From Acidobacteriota bacterium (GTDB lineage Bacteria > Acidobacteriota > Terriglobia > Bryobacterales > Bryobacteraceae): a stretch of 64,000 nt of DNA. The notes beneath the pieces are model-generated. The model worked only from the letters and a program-made list of their open reading frames with translations. It did not search any database and had not been told where the DNA came from. The position numbers were made by a program, and so were the translations under genes. Where the stretch lies: NCBI GenBank assembly GCA_026393985.1, contig JAPKZB010000087.1:1-64000 (forward strand). Reading direction: 5' to 3'. Numbering within the stretch: the stretch's first letter is position 1; every line of letters begins with the position of its first letter. Below, piece after piece: positions 41,997-53,221 of the stretch.

Positions 41997-43328
41997 ATGG
42001 TCTTCTTTCAAAACGTCTGGTGGGTCCTCGTCCTGCTGGGCATCATGATCCTCATTCACGAACTGGGTCATTACTGGGCCGCCCGCTACTTCGACGTCCG
42101 CGTCGAAGCCTTCTCGTTCGGCTTCGGTCCCCGCCTGTTCGGCTTCCGCCGCGGCGAGACCGATTTCCGCGTATCGCTGATTCTGTTCGGCGGCTACGTC
42201 AAGATGACCGGCGAACAGGCCGCCGATGAGGACTCCCCCGATGGCGCCGCCGCCGACCCCCGCAGCTTTCTCGCCAAACCCCGCTGGCAACGCATGATCA
42301 TCGCCTTCGCCGGTCCCGCCATGAACATCCTGCTGGCCCTCGTCTTGCTGACCGGGCTCTTTGTCTACCGCTACCCGAAAATCGTCGGCGCCGACGGCCC
42401 GGCCGTCGTCGGCTTTGTCGCCAAGGACTCGGTTGCCGCTAAAGCCGGCGTCCTCCCTGGCGACCGCATCGCCCGCTTCGACGATATCGCCGACCCCACC
42501 TGGGAGGACGTAACCATCGCCGAAGTAGCCGCCACCAACCGCCCCGTCCCCGTCGTCCTTGTGCGCGGGTCCGGGCAGGTCATCGTCACGGTCACCCCGG
42601 CCCTCGATGAACAGATCGGTGTCGGCTCCCTCGGCTGGGCCGCGCAGCATGAGATTCAACTCGGCGGCGTCAGTCCCGATATGGAAGCCGCCCGCGTCGG
42701 CCTACGGGCCGGCGATCTGCTGGTCGCCCTCGACGGTGTCGCCCTGCGCTCCACGCAGATGCTGCTGTCCCTGCTCAAAGAGGGCCAAGGTACACCGGTT
42801 GACCTCACCTACAGCCGAAACGGTGAAATCCGCAAGGCGCAGGTGACGCCCCGCGCCGTCGGCGAGGGCGACGCCAAGCGTTACATGCTCGGCGTCCAGC
42901 TCTCTCCCCGTGTCACCTTCGTCTCCCTGCCCTTCGCCGAAGCCCTCCGCGAATCGGCCCGCCAGAACTACCGCAGCGCCGGATTGATCGTCCAGTTCCT
43001 CCGCGGCATGGTCGAGCGCCGCATGTCTCCCAAAAACCTCGAAGGACCCGTCGGCATCGCCCGGCTCAGCGGCGATGCCGCCCGCGAAGGCCTCGCCTCC
43101 TTCGTCGGCCTCATGGCCGCCGTCAGCCTGAACCTGGCTATCTTTAACCTGCTGCCAATCCCGATCCTCGACGGCGGCACCATCCTCATGCTTGCCATCG
43201 AGATCATCATGCGCCGCGATCTGAGTCTTCAGGTGAAGGAGACCGTCTTCAAGCTCGGCTTTGTTTTCCTCATCATGCTCGTCGTCTTCGTCCTTTATAA
43301 CGACATCTCCAAACTGCTACCCGGCTAG
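41997..43328 (+). CDS. rseP: Site-2 protease RseP (zinc metalloprotease)
   Basis: 443 residues from ATG 41997; the frame extends upstream over the dxr end but the membrane protein starts here. The zinc motif HELGH sits at residues 21-25 inside the first transmembrane helix, and the third ligand is in the C-terminal NLLPIPILDGG motif. Two PDZ domains lie between them (GVLPGDRIARFDDI and GLRAGDLLVALDGV). Four transmembrane segments are predicted. RseP cleaves membrane-bound anti-sigma factors and remnant signal peptides within the membrane. It lies directly behind dxr, so both are in one transcript, and 94 bases before dnaK. Confidence 0.95.
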   Translation: MVFFQNVWWVLVLLGIMILIHELGHYWAARYFDVRVEAFSFGFGPRLFGFRRGETDFRVSLILFGGYVKMTGEQAADEDSPDGAAADPRSFLAKPRWQRMIIAFAGPAMNILLALVLLTGLFVYRYPKIVGADGPAVVGFVAKDSVAAKAGVLPGDRIARFDDIADPTWEDVTIAEVAATNRPVPVVLVRGSGQVIVTVTPALDEQIGVGSLGWAAQHEIQLGGVSPDMEAARVGLRAGDLLVALDGVALRSTQMLLSLLKEGQGTPVDLTYSRNGEIRKAQVTPRAVGEGDAKRYMLGVQLSPRVTFVSLPFAEALRESARQNYRSAGLIVQFLRGMVERRMSPKNLEGPVGIARLSGDAAREGLASFVGLMAAVSLNLAIFNLLPIPILDGGTILMLAIEIIMRRDLSLQVKETVFKLGFVFLIMLVVFVLYNDISKLLPG

Positions 43329-43357
43329 AACCTGAGTCTCCCCTGCTAAAATATTGC

Positions 43358-43386
43358 TTGACAATGGATCGCGCAGATTCAATACT
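43358..43386 (+). promoter_or_regulatory. Sigma-70 promoter of dnaK
   Basis: TTGACA (43358-43363), 17-base spacer, AATACT (43381-43386), giving a start near 43393 and a 30-base leader with AGGAGG (43405-43410). A clear CIRCE or HAIR (HspR) operator was not found; CTTGTAGT-AC-ACTAAAG (43386-43402) is only a near-palindrome. Confidence 0.5.
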
Positions 43387-43422
43387 TGTAGTACACTAAA
43401 GCAGGAGGCAAAAGTTCTAGTC

Positions 43423-45336
<1,914 letters not shown>

Positions 45337-45352
45337 CGACCAGTCACGGAAC

Positions 45353-45380
45353 GGCGGGGCCGCTGCTGAGCGGCCCCGCC
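45353..45380 (+). terminator. 12-bp stem-loop between dnaK and dnaJ
   Basis: GGCGGGGCCGCT (45353-45364), loop GCTG, then the exact complement (45369-45380). No U-run follows, and dnaJ starts only 13 bases later. It is better read as an attenuator, RNase-processing or mRNA-stabilising hairpin in a polycistronic message than as a full terminator. Confidence 0.5.
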
Positions 45381-45393
45381 TCCGAGGTGTGCC

Positions 45394-46554
45394 ATGCCGG
45401 AACGCAAAGACTATTACGGCACCTTGGGTGTCGAAAAGAAAGCATCGGAGGACGAGATCCGGAAGGCCTATCGCCGCCTCGCCCGCAAGTATCATCCCGA
45501 CCTCAACCCCGGCGACAAAGCCGCCGAAGACAAGTTCAAAACCGTTCAGGAAGCCTACGACATTCTCAGTGAGCCCAAAAAACGGGCCATGTTCGATCAG
45601 TACGGCTTCTACTCCGATAGCGGCGTCCCGCCCGGCGGACCGCCTCCCGGCAGCGGCCCCGGCATGGGCTTTGAAGGCTTCGATTTCTCCGACTTCGTCA
45701 ACCAGCAGGCCGGCCGCCGCTCCCCCCCCGGTGCCGACACCGGAGGCCGCTTCAGCGACATCTTCAGCCAGTTTTTCGGCGGCCGCTCCGGCGCTCAGCC
45801 CCAGCAGCCCGAAAAAGGCGCCGATCTGGAATACACCCTCAACATCGACTTCTGGCAGGCGATTCGCGGCACCCAGGTGCGTTTAAGCATCTCTCGCCAG
45901 GAGTCCTGCGCCACCTGCCACGGCTCCGGATCCGCCGGTGGCAACATCGCCTCCTGTCCGGAGTGCAACGGCACTGGCCAGGTCAGCCAGACCGCCGGCG
46001 CCATGAAGTTCAACCTCAGTTGCACCCGCTGCAACGGCGCCGGCCGCCTCCGCAACGTCTGTCCGGGCTGCCGCGGCGAAGGCCGCACGGCGAACATGGA
46101 TTCGGTTGAGGTTCGCCTCCCGGTCGGTGTCGCCACCGGCTCGCGCCTGCGCGTAGCAGGGAAGGGAAACGCCGGGCGCATGGGCGGCCCGGCCGGCGAT
46201 CTCTACATCACGGTGCGCGTCGAAGAGCACGCCTTCTTCAAACGAGACGGCGATACCATCGAAATCAAAGTCCCCGTCACGGTCCCAGAAGCCGTCCTCG
46301 GCGCCAAGATCGAAGTGCCCACCATCGACGGCCGGGCCATTCTCAAAATTCCCCAGGGCACGCAGAACGGCCAGAAGTTCCGCCTGCGCGAAAAGGGAGT
46401 CCCCAACTCCCGCAAGGATTCGCGCGGCGATCAGATTGTCGAAGTCGTCCTCCAGGCCCCGCCAGCCAACGACGAGCGCACCCGGGAACTGCTGCGGGAA
46501 CTCGCCACGCAGTATCCGCCAGACCCCCGTAGCGAGTTGTGGACCAAGGTATAA
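45394..46554 (+). CDS. dnaJ: Chaperone DnaJ
   Basis: 386 residues. The J-domain is at the N-terminus with the HPD motif (KYHPDLNPGDK, about 30-40) and DYYGTLGVEKKASEDEIRKA before it. A glycine-rich linker of about 60 residues follows (PPGGPPPGSGPG). The zinc-binding domain has four CxxCxGxG motifs: CATCHGSGS, CPECNGTG, CTRCNGAG and CPGCRGEG. The C-terminal substrate-binding part includes GDLYITVRVEEHAFFKRDGDTI. It stimulates DnaK ATPase and delivers clients. It lies in the same direction as dnaK and hspR, with 19 bases before hspR. Confidence 0.95.
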   Translation: MPERKDYYGTLGVEKKASEDEIRKAYRRLARKYHPDLNPGDKAAEDKFKTVQEAYDILSEPKKRAMFDQYGFYSDSGVPPGGPPPGSGPGMGFEGFDFSDFVNQQAGRRSPPGADTGGRFSDIFSQFFGGRSGAQPQQPEKGADLEYTLNIDFWQAIRGTQVRLSISRQESCATCHGSGSAGGNIASCPECNGTGQVSQTAGAMKFNLSCTRCNGAGRLRNVCPGCRGEGRTANMDSVEVRLPVGVATGSRLRVAGKGNAGRMGGPAGDLYITVRVEEHAFFKRDGDTIEIKVPVTVPEAVLGAKIEVPTIDGRAILKIPQGTQNGQKFRLREKGVPNSRKDSRGDQIVEVVLQAPPANDERTRELLRELATQYPPDPRSELWTKV

Positions 46555-46573
46555 AGGTAGAAGGCCAACGCGG

Positions 46574-47026
46574 ATGCCGAAACGGAACAAAGCTGCCTAC
46601 ATGATCTCGGCCGTCGCCGAGCAGTACAATCTGCATCCCCAGACCCTCCGCATGTACGAGCGCGAAGGCCTGTTGAAACCCTCCCGCAGCGACGGCAATA
46701 CCCGCCTCTATACCGAGGACGATGTCGAGCGCCTCGAAGTCATCCTCCAACTCACCCGCGAACTCGGTGTCAACCTCGCCGGAGTGGAAATCATCCTCAA
46801 CATGCGGGAAAAAATGGAGGAAATGCAGCGGCAGATCGAACAGTTTGTCGCCTCGCTCAACTCAGAAATCGCCCAGCGCGTCCGCCAGCCCGCGCCCGGT
46901 CCGGATTCGCAGGCGCTCGTCCCCGTGATCAGTGTCGCTTCCCTCGTCCGCGTCGAATCGGAATCCGCTCCGGTCGAGCCCGCCCCGGCCGAGTTCCGAG
47001 TCCGCCGGAAGAAAGTCACCCTCTAG
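46574..47026 (+). CDS. hspR: MerR-family heat-shock repressor HspR
   Basis: 150 residues from ATG 46574; the frame runs back into dnaJ, but MPKRNKAAYMISAVAEQYN is the HspR start. The winged helix-turn-helix is clear (YMISAVAEQYNLHPQTLRMY, then EREGLLKPSRSDGNTRLYTE), followed by VERLEVILQLTRELGVNLAGVEIILN and a coiled coil (EKMEEMQRQIEQF). HspR binds inverted repeats in front of heat-shock genes and is held on DNA with DnaK as corepressor. Here it ends the dnaK-dnaJ-hspR cluster, the classical order. Its target operator could not be placed with confidence. Confidence 0.9.
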   Translation: MPKRNKAAYMISAVAEQYNLHPQTLRMYEREGLLKPSRSDGNTRLYTEDDVERLEVILQLTRELGVNLAGVEIILNMREKMEEMQRQIEQFVASLNSEIAQRVRQPAPGPDSQALVPVISVASLVRVESESAPVEPAPAEFRVRRKKVTL

Positions 47027-47032
47027 CCCCGA

Positions 47033-47038
47033 TACAAT
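47033..47038 (+). promoter_or_regulatory. -10 box before nadE
   Basis: TACAAT lies ten bases before ATG 47049, six bases after the hspR stop. The intervening bases have no ribosome binding site, so a leaderless or nearly leaderless message is suggested. Confidence 0.4.
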
Positions 47039-47048
47039 AGTAGTCTTC

Positions 47049-48698
47049 ATGCGGATTGCCTTGGGGCAGATCAATACCACGGTTGGCGACCTGGTCGGGA
47101 ACGCCAGCTTAATCCTGCGCTATGCGCGGCGCGCGGCCGAAGGAGGCGCCGAAGTGGTCGTCTTCCCGGAGTTGGCGCTCACCGGCTATCCCCCCCAGGA
47201 CCTCCTCGAACGCCCCGCGTTCCTCGAAGCCGCCGAAGCCGAACTCAACCGCCTCGCCGTCGAAGCCGCCCCCCTGCGCATCGCCATTCTCTGCGGCACC
47301 GCCGAAGTTGCCCCATGCAACGAGGGAAAACGGGTCTGGAACACCGCCGCCCTCCTCCAACGCGGCAAAGTCCTCTTCCGCCAGCACAAAATGCTGCTCC
47401 CCACCTACGATGTCTTCGACGAGCAGCGTTACTTCCGCCCCGCCGAAAACCAGTCCCTCGCCACCATCGGCACCACCCCCGTCGCCATCACCATCTGCGA
47501 AGACGCCTGGAACGACCAGCACTTCTGGCAGAACCGGCTCTATCAACGCGACCCTGTCGAAGAGCTCATCGGTGCCGGCGCCAAAGCCATTCTCTCCATC
47601 AACGCCTCGCCCTACCACCTCGGCAAACGCGCCCTCCGCCAGCAGATCTTCTCCGCCACCGCCCGCCGTTATCAAACTCCCCTCGTCTACGTCAATCAGG
47701 TCGGCGGCAACGATCAGTTAATCTTTGATGGCTCCAGCTTCGCCATGGACTCGACCGGCAAAATCATCGCCGCCGCCTCCAGCTTCTCTGAAGAACTCAT
47801 CTTCGCCAACTTCCATACCGGCACCGGCGACCTCCACGCCTCCCATCCCGAAGAGATCGACGCCGTCTACCAAGCCCTCGTCCTCGGCACCCGCGACTAC
47901 TTCCGCAAAACCGGCTTCCGCAAAGCCCTCCTCGGCCTCTCCGGCGGCATCGACTCCGCCCTCGTCGCCTGCCTCGCCGTCGAAGCCCTCGGCAAGGAGA
48001 ACGTCACCGGCGTCGCCATGCCCGGACCCTACTCCTCAGACCACTCCCTCACCGACGCCCACGCCCTCGCCGCCTCCCTCGGCATCTCCTGCCCCACTGT
48101 CTCTATCAACCAAGCCTACGCCGCCATGCTCGATACCCTCGGCCCGGTCTTCGCCGGTGCCCCGCCTGACGTCACCGAAGAAAATCTCCAATCCCGCCTC
48201 CGCGGCCTCACCCTCATGGCCCTCTCCAACAAAACCGGCGCCCTCGTGCTCACTACCGGCAACAAAAGCGAAACCGCCGTCGGCTACGCCACCCTCTACG
48301 GCGACATGTGCGGCGGCCTCGCCGTCATCAGCGACATCCCCAAAACCCAGGTCTACGACCTCTGCCGCGTCGCCAACCGCCGCCTCGCCAACGCCATCCC
48401 GGAATCCGTCTTCGTCAAGCCCCCCTCAGCCGAACTCCGCCCCGACCAGAAAGACTCCGACTCCCTGCCCGAGTACCCCGTCCTCGACGCCATCCTCGCC
48501 CTCTACGTCGAACAGATGGTCTCCCCCGCCCGCATCGCCGAAAAGCTCAACCTCCCGCTCACCCTCGTCCGCGATGTCACCCGAAAAGTGGATCGAAACG
48601 AATACAAGCGCCAACAGGCCGCGCCCGGCCTCAAAGTAACCACCAAGGCCTTCGGCTTCGGCCGCCGCCTTCCCATCGCCCAGGGGTATAGCGAATGA
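47049..48698 (+). CDS. nadE: Glutamine-dependent NAD+ synthetase
   Basis: 549 residues from ATG 47049; the frame begins at 46932 but the enzyme starts with MRIALGQINTTVGDLVGN. The N-terminal nitrilase-like amidotransferase domain has its catalytic Glu in VVFPELALTGYPPQD, Lys in FRQHKMLLPTYDVFDE, and Cys in VAITICEDAW. The C-terminal ammonia-dependent synthetase domain has the P-loop-like GLSGGIDSALVACLA (about 296) and later GNKSETAVGYATLYGD. The enzyme uses glutamine and ATP to amidate nicotinic acid adenine dinucleotide. Length is typical of the two-domain bacterial form. ATGA overlap with the next gene. Confidence 0.95.
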   Translation: MRIALGQINTTVGDLVGNASLILRYARRAAEGGAEVVVFPELALTGYPPQDLLERPAFLEAAEAELNRLAVEAAPLRIAILCGTAEVAPCNEGKRVWNTAALLQRGKVLFRQHKMLLPTYDVFDEQRYFRPAENQSLATIGTTPVAITICEDAWNDQHFWQNRLYQRDPVEELIGAGAKAILSINASPYHLGKRALRQQIFSATARRYQTPLVYVNQVGGNDQLIFDGSSFAMDSTGKIIAAASSFSEELIFANFHTGTGDLHASHPEEIDAVYQALVLGTRDYFRKTGFRKALLGLSGGIDSALVACLAVEALGKENVTGVAMPGPYSSDHSLTDAHALAASLGISCPTVSINQAYAAMLDTLGPVFAGAPPDVTEENLQSRLRGLTLMALSNKTGALVLTTGNKSETAVGYATLYGDMCGGLAVISDIPKTQVYDLCRVANRRLANAIPESVFVKPPSAELRPDQKDSDSLPEYPVLDAILALYVEQMVSPARIAEKLNLPLTLVRDVTRKVDRNEYKRQQAAPGLKVTTKAFGFGRRLPIAQGYSE

Positions 48699-51193
48699 GA
48701 ACTCTTCTCCTCACCATCAGCGGCACCCTCCTTGCCGCCTTCCTCCTCGTCTCCCAGTCCGGCGTCACCGAACGCGTCGGCCCCCGGCCCGATGGCGCTT
48801 TCCTCCTCAACAGCGGCGCCCTCCTCACCCCCGCCGGCCGCCAGCAGGCCACCGACACCTTCCCCATGGCCTCCGCCCTGTCGCCCGACAAGCGCTGGCT
48901 CCTTGTCCTCCACGGCGGCTATAATCCCCCCGCCGTCGTCGTCTTCGACGCCCAGTCCATGGCCGAAAAAAGCCGCGTCAACCTCCCCGACGCCTGGCTC
49001 GGCCTCACCTTCTCCCCCAACGGCAAAATGGTCTACGTCGGCGGCGGCAGCCAGGCCAACGTCCACGAACTCAGCTTCGACCCCACCGCCGGCGCCCTCC
49101 AACTCCTCCGCTCCATGCCCATCGTCCCCGCCGCCGACCGCAAGCACACCGACTTCATCGGCGACGTCGCCCTCTCCCCCGATGGCCGCCTCGTCTACGC
49201 CGCCGCCCTCTTCCAAAACGCCGTCCACGTCATCAACCCCCAGTCCGGCCGCGTCATCGAAACCTGGAAAACCGGCCGCCGCCCCTACCGCATCCTCTTC
49301 CACCCCGACGGCCAAAGCTTCTTCGTCTCCCACTGGGCCGACGCCTCCGTCGGCCACTACGCCGCCAATACCGGCGTCCGCCTCGCCCTCCTCCGCGCCA
49401 GCCAGCACCCCACCGACATGCTCTGGAGCAGCCGCCAGCCCGACGCCGACGAAGGCGACGCCCCCAAACTCGCCGGCCGCCTCTTCGTCACCAACGGCAA
49501 CGCCAACTCCGTCACCGTCATCGGTGTCAACGACAGCAACACCGCCACGCCTCTTGAATCCATCAACGTCTCCCTCTCCCCCGAACAGCCCGCCGGCATG
49601 ACCCCCAGCGCCCTCGCCCTCAGCCCCGACCAGAAGCAGCTCTACGTCGTCTGCTCGGACGCCAACGCCGTCGCCGTCGCCGATATCAGCCGCTCCCGCA
49701 GCCGTGTCCGCGGCTTCATCCCCACCGGCTGGTACCCCCTCGCCGCCCGCGCCCTCGATTCCCAACTTCTCGTCTTCAATGGCCGCGGCCCCCGCAGCTA
49801 CCCCAACCCTAAAGGGCCCAACCCCACCCTCCGCCCCGCCCCCGTCCACCAGGGCAACGTCGCCGTCGAATACGTCGGCCGTCTCCAGCGCGGCTCGGTC
49901 TCCCTCATTCCCCCCTTCGACGACGAACAACTCGACAAGTGGACCACCACCGTCCGCCAGAACCTTCCCTACGAAGACCGCCGCCTCTTCCTCGCCCACT
50001 CCAACACCACCCTCGCCCCCGTCCTCCCCGTCCGTCCCGGCGATCCTTCCCGCCTCGAACACGTCATCTACATCGTCAAAGAAAACCGCACCTACGACCA
50101 GGTTCTCGGCGACCTCGGCAAAGGCAACGGCGACCCCTCCCTCACCCTCTTCCCCGAACGCGTCAGCCCCAACCACCACAAACTCGCCCGCGAGTTCGTC
50201 CTCCTCGACAACTTTTACGTCTCCGCCGACGTCTCCGCCGACGGCCACAACTGGACCACCGCCGGCATCGCTCCCGACTACGTCCAGCGCATGTGGCCCA
50301 ACAGCTACGCCGGCCGCCGCCAACACTACGACTACGAAGGCGGTGAACCCGCCGCCCTGCCTCCCGCCGGCTACCTCTGGAACAACGCCCTCGCCGCCGG
50401 ACGCACCGTCCGCAACTACGGCTACTTCGTCGAAAACACCCCGCTCAAGGACGTCACCGGCTCCACCCCCCACGTCAAACTCGTCCGCGACCCCGCTCTC
50501 CTGCCCCACACCCATCACCCCTACCGCGGCTTCGATATGGACTACCCCGACGTCGAACGCGCCAAAACCTTCCTCGCCGATCTCGCCAACCTCGAAGTCG
50601 CCGGCAAGTTCCCCCACCTCTCCGTCGTCCGCCTCGGCAACGATCACACCAGCGGCCTCGCCGCCGGCAAAATCTCCCCCCTCGCCGCCATGGCCGACAA
50701 CGACTACGCCCTCGGCCTCATCGTCGAAGGCCTCTCGAAAAGCAAATTCTGGGAGAAAATGGCCATCTTCGTCATCGAAGACGACGCCCAGAACGGCCCC
50801 GACCACGTCGACTCCCACCGCTCCCCCGCCTTCGTCATCTCCCCCTACACCAAACGCGGCGCCATCGACAGCTCGTTCTACAACACCACCTCCATGCTCC
50901 GCACCATCGAACTCATCCTCGGTATCCGCCCCATGACTACCTTCGATGCCGGCGCCCGCCCCATGACCGGCGCCTTCCAGCTCACCCCCAACGTCAGCGC
51001 CTACTCCGCCGAAAAGCCCCGCTACCCCCTCGACGAACGCAACCCCGGCCAGGGCGCCCTCGCCGCCCGCTCCGCCCGCATGGACTTCGACGAAGCCGAC
51101 GAAATCGACGACGACGAACTCAACGCCATCCTCTGGGCCGCCCTCAAAAAGACCCCCTACCCCGTCCCCGTGCGCAGCTACTTCGGAAAGTAA
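48695..51193 (+). CDS. Secreted YVTN-propeller/phosphoesterase fusion (YncE-alkaline phosphatase type)
   Basis: 832 residues with a signal peptide (MRTLLLTISGTLLAAFLLVS). The N-terminal half (about 40-420) is a YVTN/YncE beta-propeller, with blades such as LSPDKRWLLVLHGG, FSPNGKMVYVGGGS and LSPDGRLVYAAALFQN. The C-terminal half (about 450-800) is a phosphoesterase: VIYIVKENRTYDQVLGDLG carries the nucleophile region (Thr), then LLDNFYVSADVSADGHNWT, VVRLGNDHTSG and FVIEDDAQNGPDHVDSHRSP, with Asp and His for metal. This is the known bifunctional YncE/alkaline-phosphatase-like layout of acidobacteria. It probably cleaves phosphate esters outside the cytoplasm. Substrate unknown. Confidence 0.88.
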   Translation: MRTLLLTISGTLLAAFLLVSQSGVTERVGPRPDGAFLLNSGALLTPAGRQQATDTFPMASALSPDKRWLLVLHGGYNPPAVVVFDAQSMAEKSRVNLPDAWLGLTFSPNGKMVYVGGGSQANVHELSFDPTAGALQLLRSMPIVPAADRKHTDFIGDVALSPDGRLVYAAALFQNAVHVINPQSGRVIETWKTGRRPYRILFHPDGQSFFVSHWADASVGHYAANTGVRLALLRASQHPTDMLWSSRQPDADEGDAPKLAGRLFVTNGNANSVTVIGVNDSNTATPLESINVSLSPEQPAGMTPSALALSPDQKQLYVVCSDANAVAVADISRSRSRVRGFIPTGWYPLAARALDSQLLVFNGRGPRSYPNPKGPNPTLRPAPVHQGNVAVEYVGRLQRGSVSLIPPFDDEQLDKWTTTVRQNLPYEDRRLFLAHSNTTLAPVLPVRPGDPSRLEHVIYIVKENRTYDQVLGDLGKGNGDPSLTLFPERVSPNHHKLAREFVLLDNFYVSADVSADGHNWTTAGIAPDYVQRMWPNSYAGRRQHYDYEGGEPAALPPAGYLWNNALAAGRTVRNYGYFVENTPLKDVTGSTPHVKLVRDPALLPHTHHPYRGFDMDYPDVERAKTFLADLANLEVAGKFPHLSVVRLGNDHTSGLAAGKISPLAAMADNDYALGLIVEGLSKSKFWEKMAIFVIEDDAQNGPDHVDSHRSPAFVISPYTKRGAIDSSFYNTTSMLRTIELILGIRPMTTFDAGARPMTGAFQLTPNVSAYSAEKPRYPLDERNPGQGALAARSARMDFDEADEIDDDELNAILWAALKKTPYPVPVRSYFGK

Positions 51194-51198
51194 CCCGC

Positions 51199-53214
51199 AT
51201 GGCCCAAATCGATCTCTGCTTCGTCTGGCACATGCACCAGCCTTTCTATAAGGATCTGGTCACCGGCGAATACAAACTGCCCTGGACCCGCCTCCACGGC
51301 CTCAAAGACTACTACGGCATGGTGGAGATCCTCGCCGCCTTCCCCTCCGTCCACCAGACTTTTAACCTCGTCCCCTCCATGGTCGCCCAGCTCGACGAGT
51401 ACGCCGCCGGCGCCGCCGAAGACCCCTTCCTCCGCCTCGCCCTCAAGCCCGCCGAAGAGCTCACCGAAGCCGACCAAGCCTTCCTCCTCCGCTACTTCTT
51501 CCAGGCCAACCTCGCCCGGATGGTCTACCGCTACCCCCGCTACGGCGAACTCTACGAACTCAGCCTCAAAGCCGGCCGCTTCTTCGGCGTCCAGGAGTTC
51601 CGCGACCTGCAAATCCTCTCCCAAATCGCCTGGTTCGACGAAATCTTCCTCGCCGCCGACCCGGAAATTCGCGATCTGGTGGCCAAAGGCCGCCACTTCT
51701 CCCTCGCCGACCAGAAACTCATGGGGCGCAAACAGCTCGAAATCCTCGGCCACGTCGTCCCCGTCTACGCCAAATACGCCGCCACCGGCCAGATCGAAGT
51801 CTCCACCACCCCCTACTACCACCCCATTCTCCCCCTCCTGTGCGACTCCGATATCGCCGCCGTCGCCCACCCCCACGTCCCCCTCCCCACCCCCTTCCGC
51901 TACCCCGAAGACGCCCGTCACCAGCTCCTCACCGCCCGCGACTACATGCAGAAGCGGCTCCACCTCACCCCCCGCGGCCTCTGGCCCTCGGAAGGCTCCG
52001 TCTCCGACGAAGCTCTCCTCCTCGCCGCCGACTGCGGCTTCGAATGGTTCGCCACCGATAACGGCGTCCTCGCCCGCACCCTCGGCCGCGCCGCCGGCGC
52101 CGCCGAAACCTACCGCCCCTATCTCTGGCAGCACCAGGGCCGCCAACTCCACTGCCTCTTCCGCGATCACTACTTAAGCGACCTGGTCGGCTTCGTCTAC
52201 TCGAAAATGGCCCCCGAAGAAGCCGCCGACCACTTCCTCGGCCGCATCCGCGAAAACTGCAACGGCCGCGACTCCCTCGTCCCCATCATCCTCGACGGCG
52301 AAAACGCCTGGGAGTACTTCCCCGAAAGCGGACGCGAATTCCTCCGCCAACTCTACACCCGCATCGCCGCCGACCCCGGCATGCAGGCCGTCACCGTCAG
52401 CGAAGGCATCGCCCGCCACCCCGCCCACACCCTCGACCGCATCTTCCCCGGCTCCTGGATCAACGCCAACTTCGATATCTGGATCGGCGCCGACGAAGAC
52501 AACCGCGCCTGGGAGTATCTCCGCCTCGCCCGCGCCGCCTTCGACCAACACAAAGACAACGTCACCCCCGAACAGCGCGACCTCGCCTACGAAGAGATCC
52601 TCATCGCCGAAGGCAGCGACTGGTGCTGGTGGTACGGCCCCGAACACGAATCCGCCAACCGCACCGAGTTCGATCAACTCTTCCGCGACCACCTCGCCAA
52701 CGTCTACCGCGCTCTCGAACTCCCGCCCCCCGCCGAACTCTCCCGCCCCATCCTCCGCCTCGAGTTCCTCGAACACCACCACCTCCCCACCACCCACATC
52801 CAACCCACCCTCGACGGCCAGATCAGCAGCTACTTCGAATGGATGGGCGCCGGCGAATACCACGTCGACCAGCGCCAGGGCGCCATGCACGGCGGCCGCG
52901 TCGGCCTCCAGCAACTCCTCTACGGCACCGACGGCCAACGCATCTTCCTCCGCTTCGACTTCGACCCCCTGCCCGACTGCACCCACCTCGAAATCCGCAT
53001 CAAAGCCGGCGACGCCGAAACCACCCTCCCCCCCGGCCGCTTCGCCGTCGGCCGCATCGTCGAAGCCGCCGTCCCCCTCGCCAGCCTCGCCCTCGCCCCC
53101 GGCTCCCTCGTCCGCTTTCAAGTCTTCCTCTGGCTCTCCGGACTCCCCGTCGAATCCCTCCCCCGCCAGGGCACCTTCGAATTGGATACCCTTACCCACA
53201 AAGACTGGAACTGA
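51199..53214 (+). CDS. Glycoside hydrolase family 57 protein
   Basis: 671 residues. MAQIDLCFVWHMHQPFYKDL is the GH57 N-terminal signature (HQPY-type motif, here HMHQPFYK). The catalytic nucleophile region is GLWPSEGSVSDEALLL (Glu at about 262), and the acid/base Asp region is DGENAWEYFPESG. GH57 enzymes are retaining alpha-amylases, 4-alpha-glucanotransferases, branching enzymes or amylopullulanases acting on alpha-glucans. A C-terminal part (about 500-671) without a known family follows. There is no signal peptide, so it works on intracellular glycogen or similar. It sits 5 bases after the phosphoesterase gene and 7 bases before the deaminase gene. The subtype is not resolved. Confidence 0.88.
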   Translation: MAQIDLCFVWHMHQPFYKDLVTGEYKLPWTRLHGLKDYYGMVEILAAFPSVHQTFNLVPSMVAQLDEYAAGAAEDPFLRLALKPAEELTEADQAFLLRYFFQANLARMVYRYPRYGELYELSLKAGRFFGVQEFRDLQILSQIAWFDEIFLAADPEIRDLVAKGRHFSLADQKLMGRKQLEILGHVVPVYAKYAATGQIEVSTTPYYHPILPLLCDSDIAAVAHPHVPLPTPFRYPEDARHQLLTARDYMQKRLHLTPRGLWPSEGSVSDEALLLAADCGFEWFATDNGVLARTLGRAAGAAETYRPYLWQHQGRQLHCLFRDHYLSDLVGFVYSKMAPEEAADHFLGRIRENCNGRDSLVPIILDGENAWEYFPESGREFLRQLYTRIAADPGMQAVTVSEGIARHPAHTLDRIFPGSWINANFDIWIGADEDNRAWEYLRLARAAFDQHKDNVTPEQRDLAYEEILIAEGSDWCWWYGPEHESANRTEFDQLFRDHLANVYRALELPPPAELSRPILRLEFLEHHHLPTTHIQPTLDGQISSYFEWMGAGEYHVDQRQGAMHGGRVGLQQLLYGTDGQRIFLRFDFDPLPDCTHLEIRIKAGDAETTLPPGRFAVGRIVEAAVPLASLALAPGSLVRFQVFLWLSGLPVESLPRQGTFELDTLTHKDWN

Positions 53215-53221
53215 ACAACTT

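Noticed and set aside
43329..43422. CIRCE or HAIR (HspR) operator before dnaK
   Set aside because: Neither TTAGCACTC-N9-GAGTGCTAA nor CTTGAGT-N7-ACTCAAG is present; only a near-palindrome at 43386-43402.
48503..50818. Long minus-strand open frame of 771 codons antisense to the phosphoesterase gene
   Set aside because: Shadow of the GCC/CTC-rich coding strand; composition is Gly, Val, Glu and Ala only.
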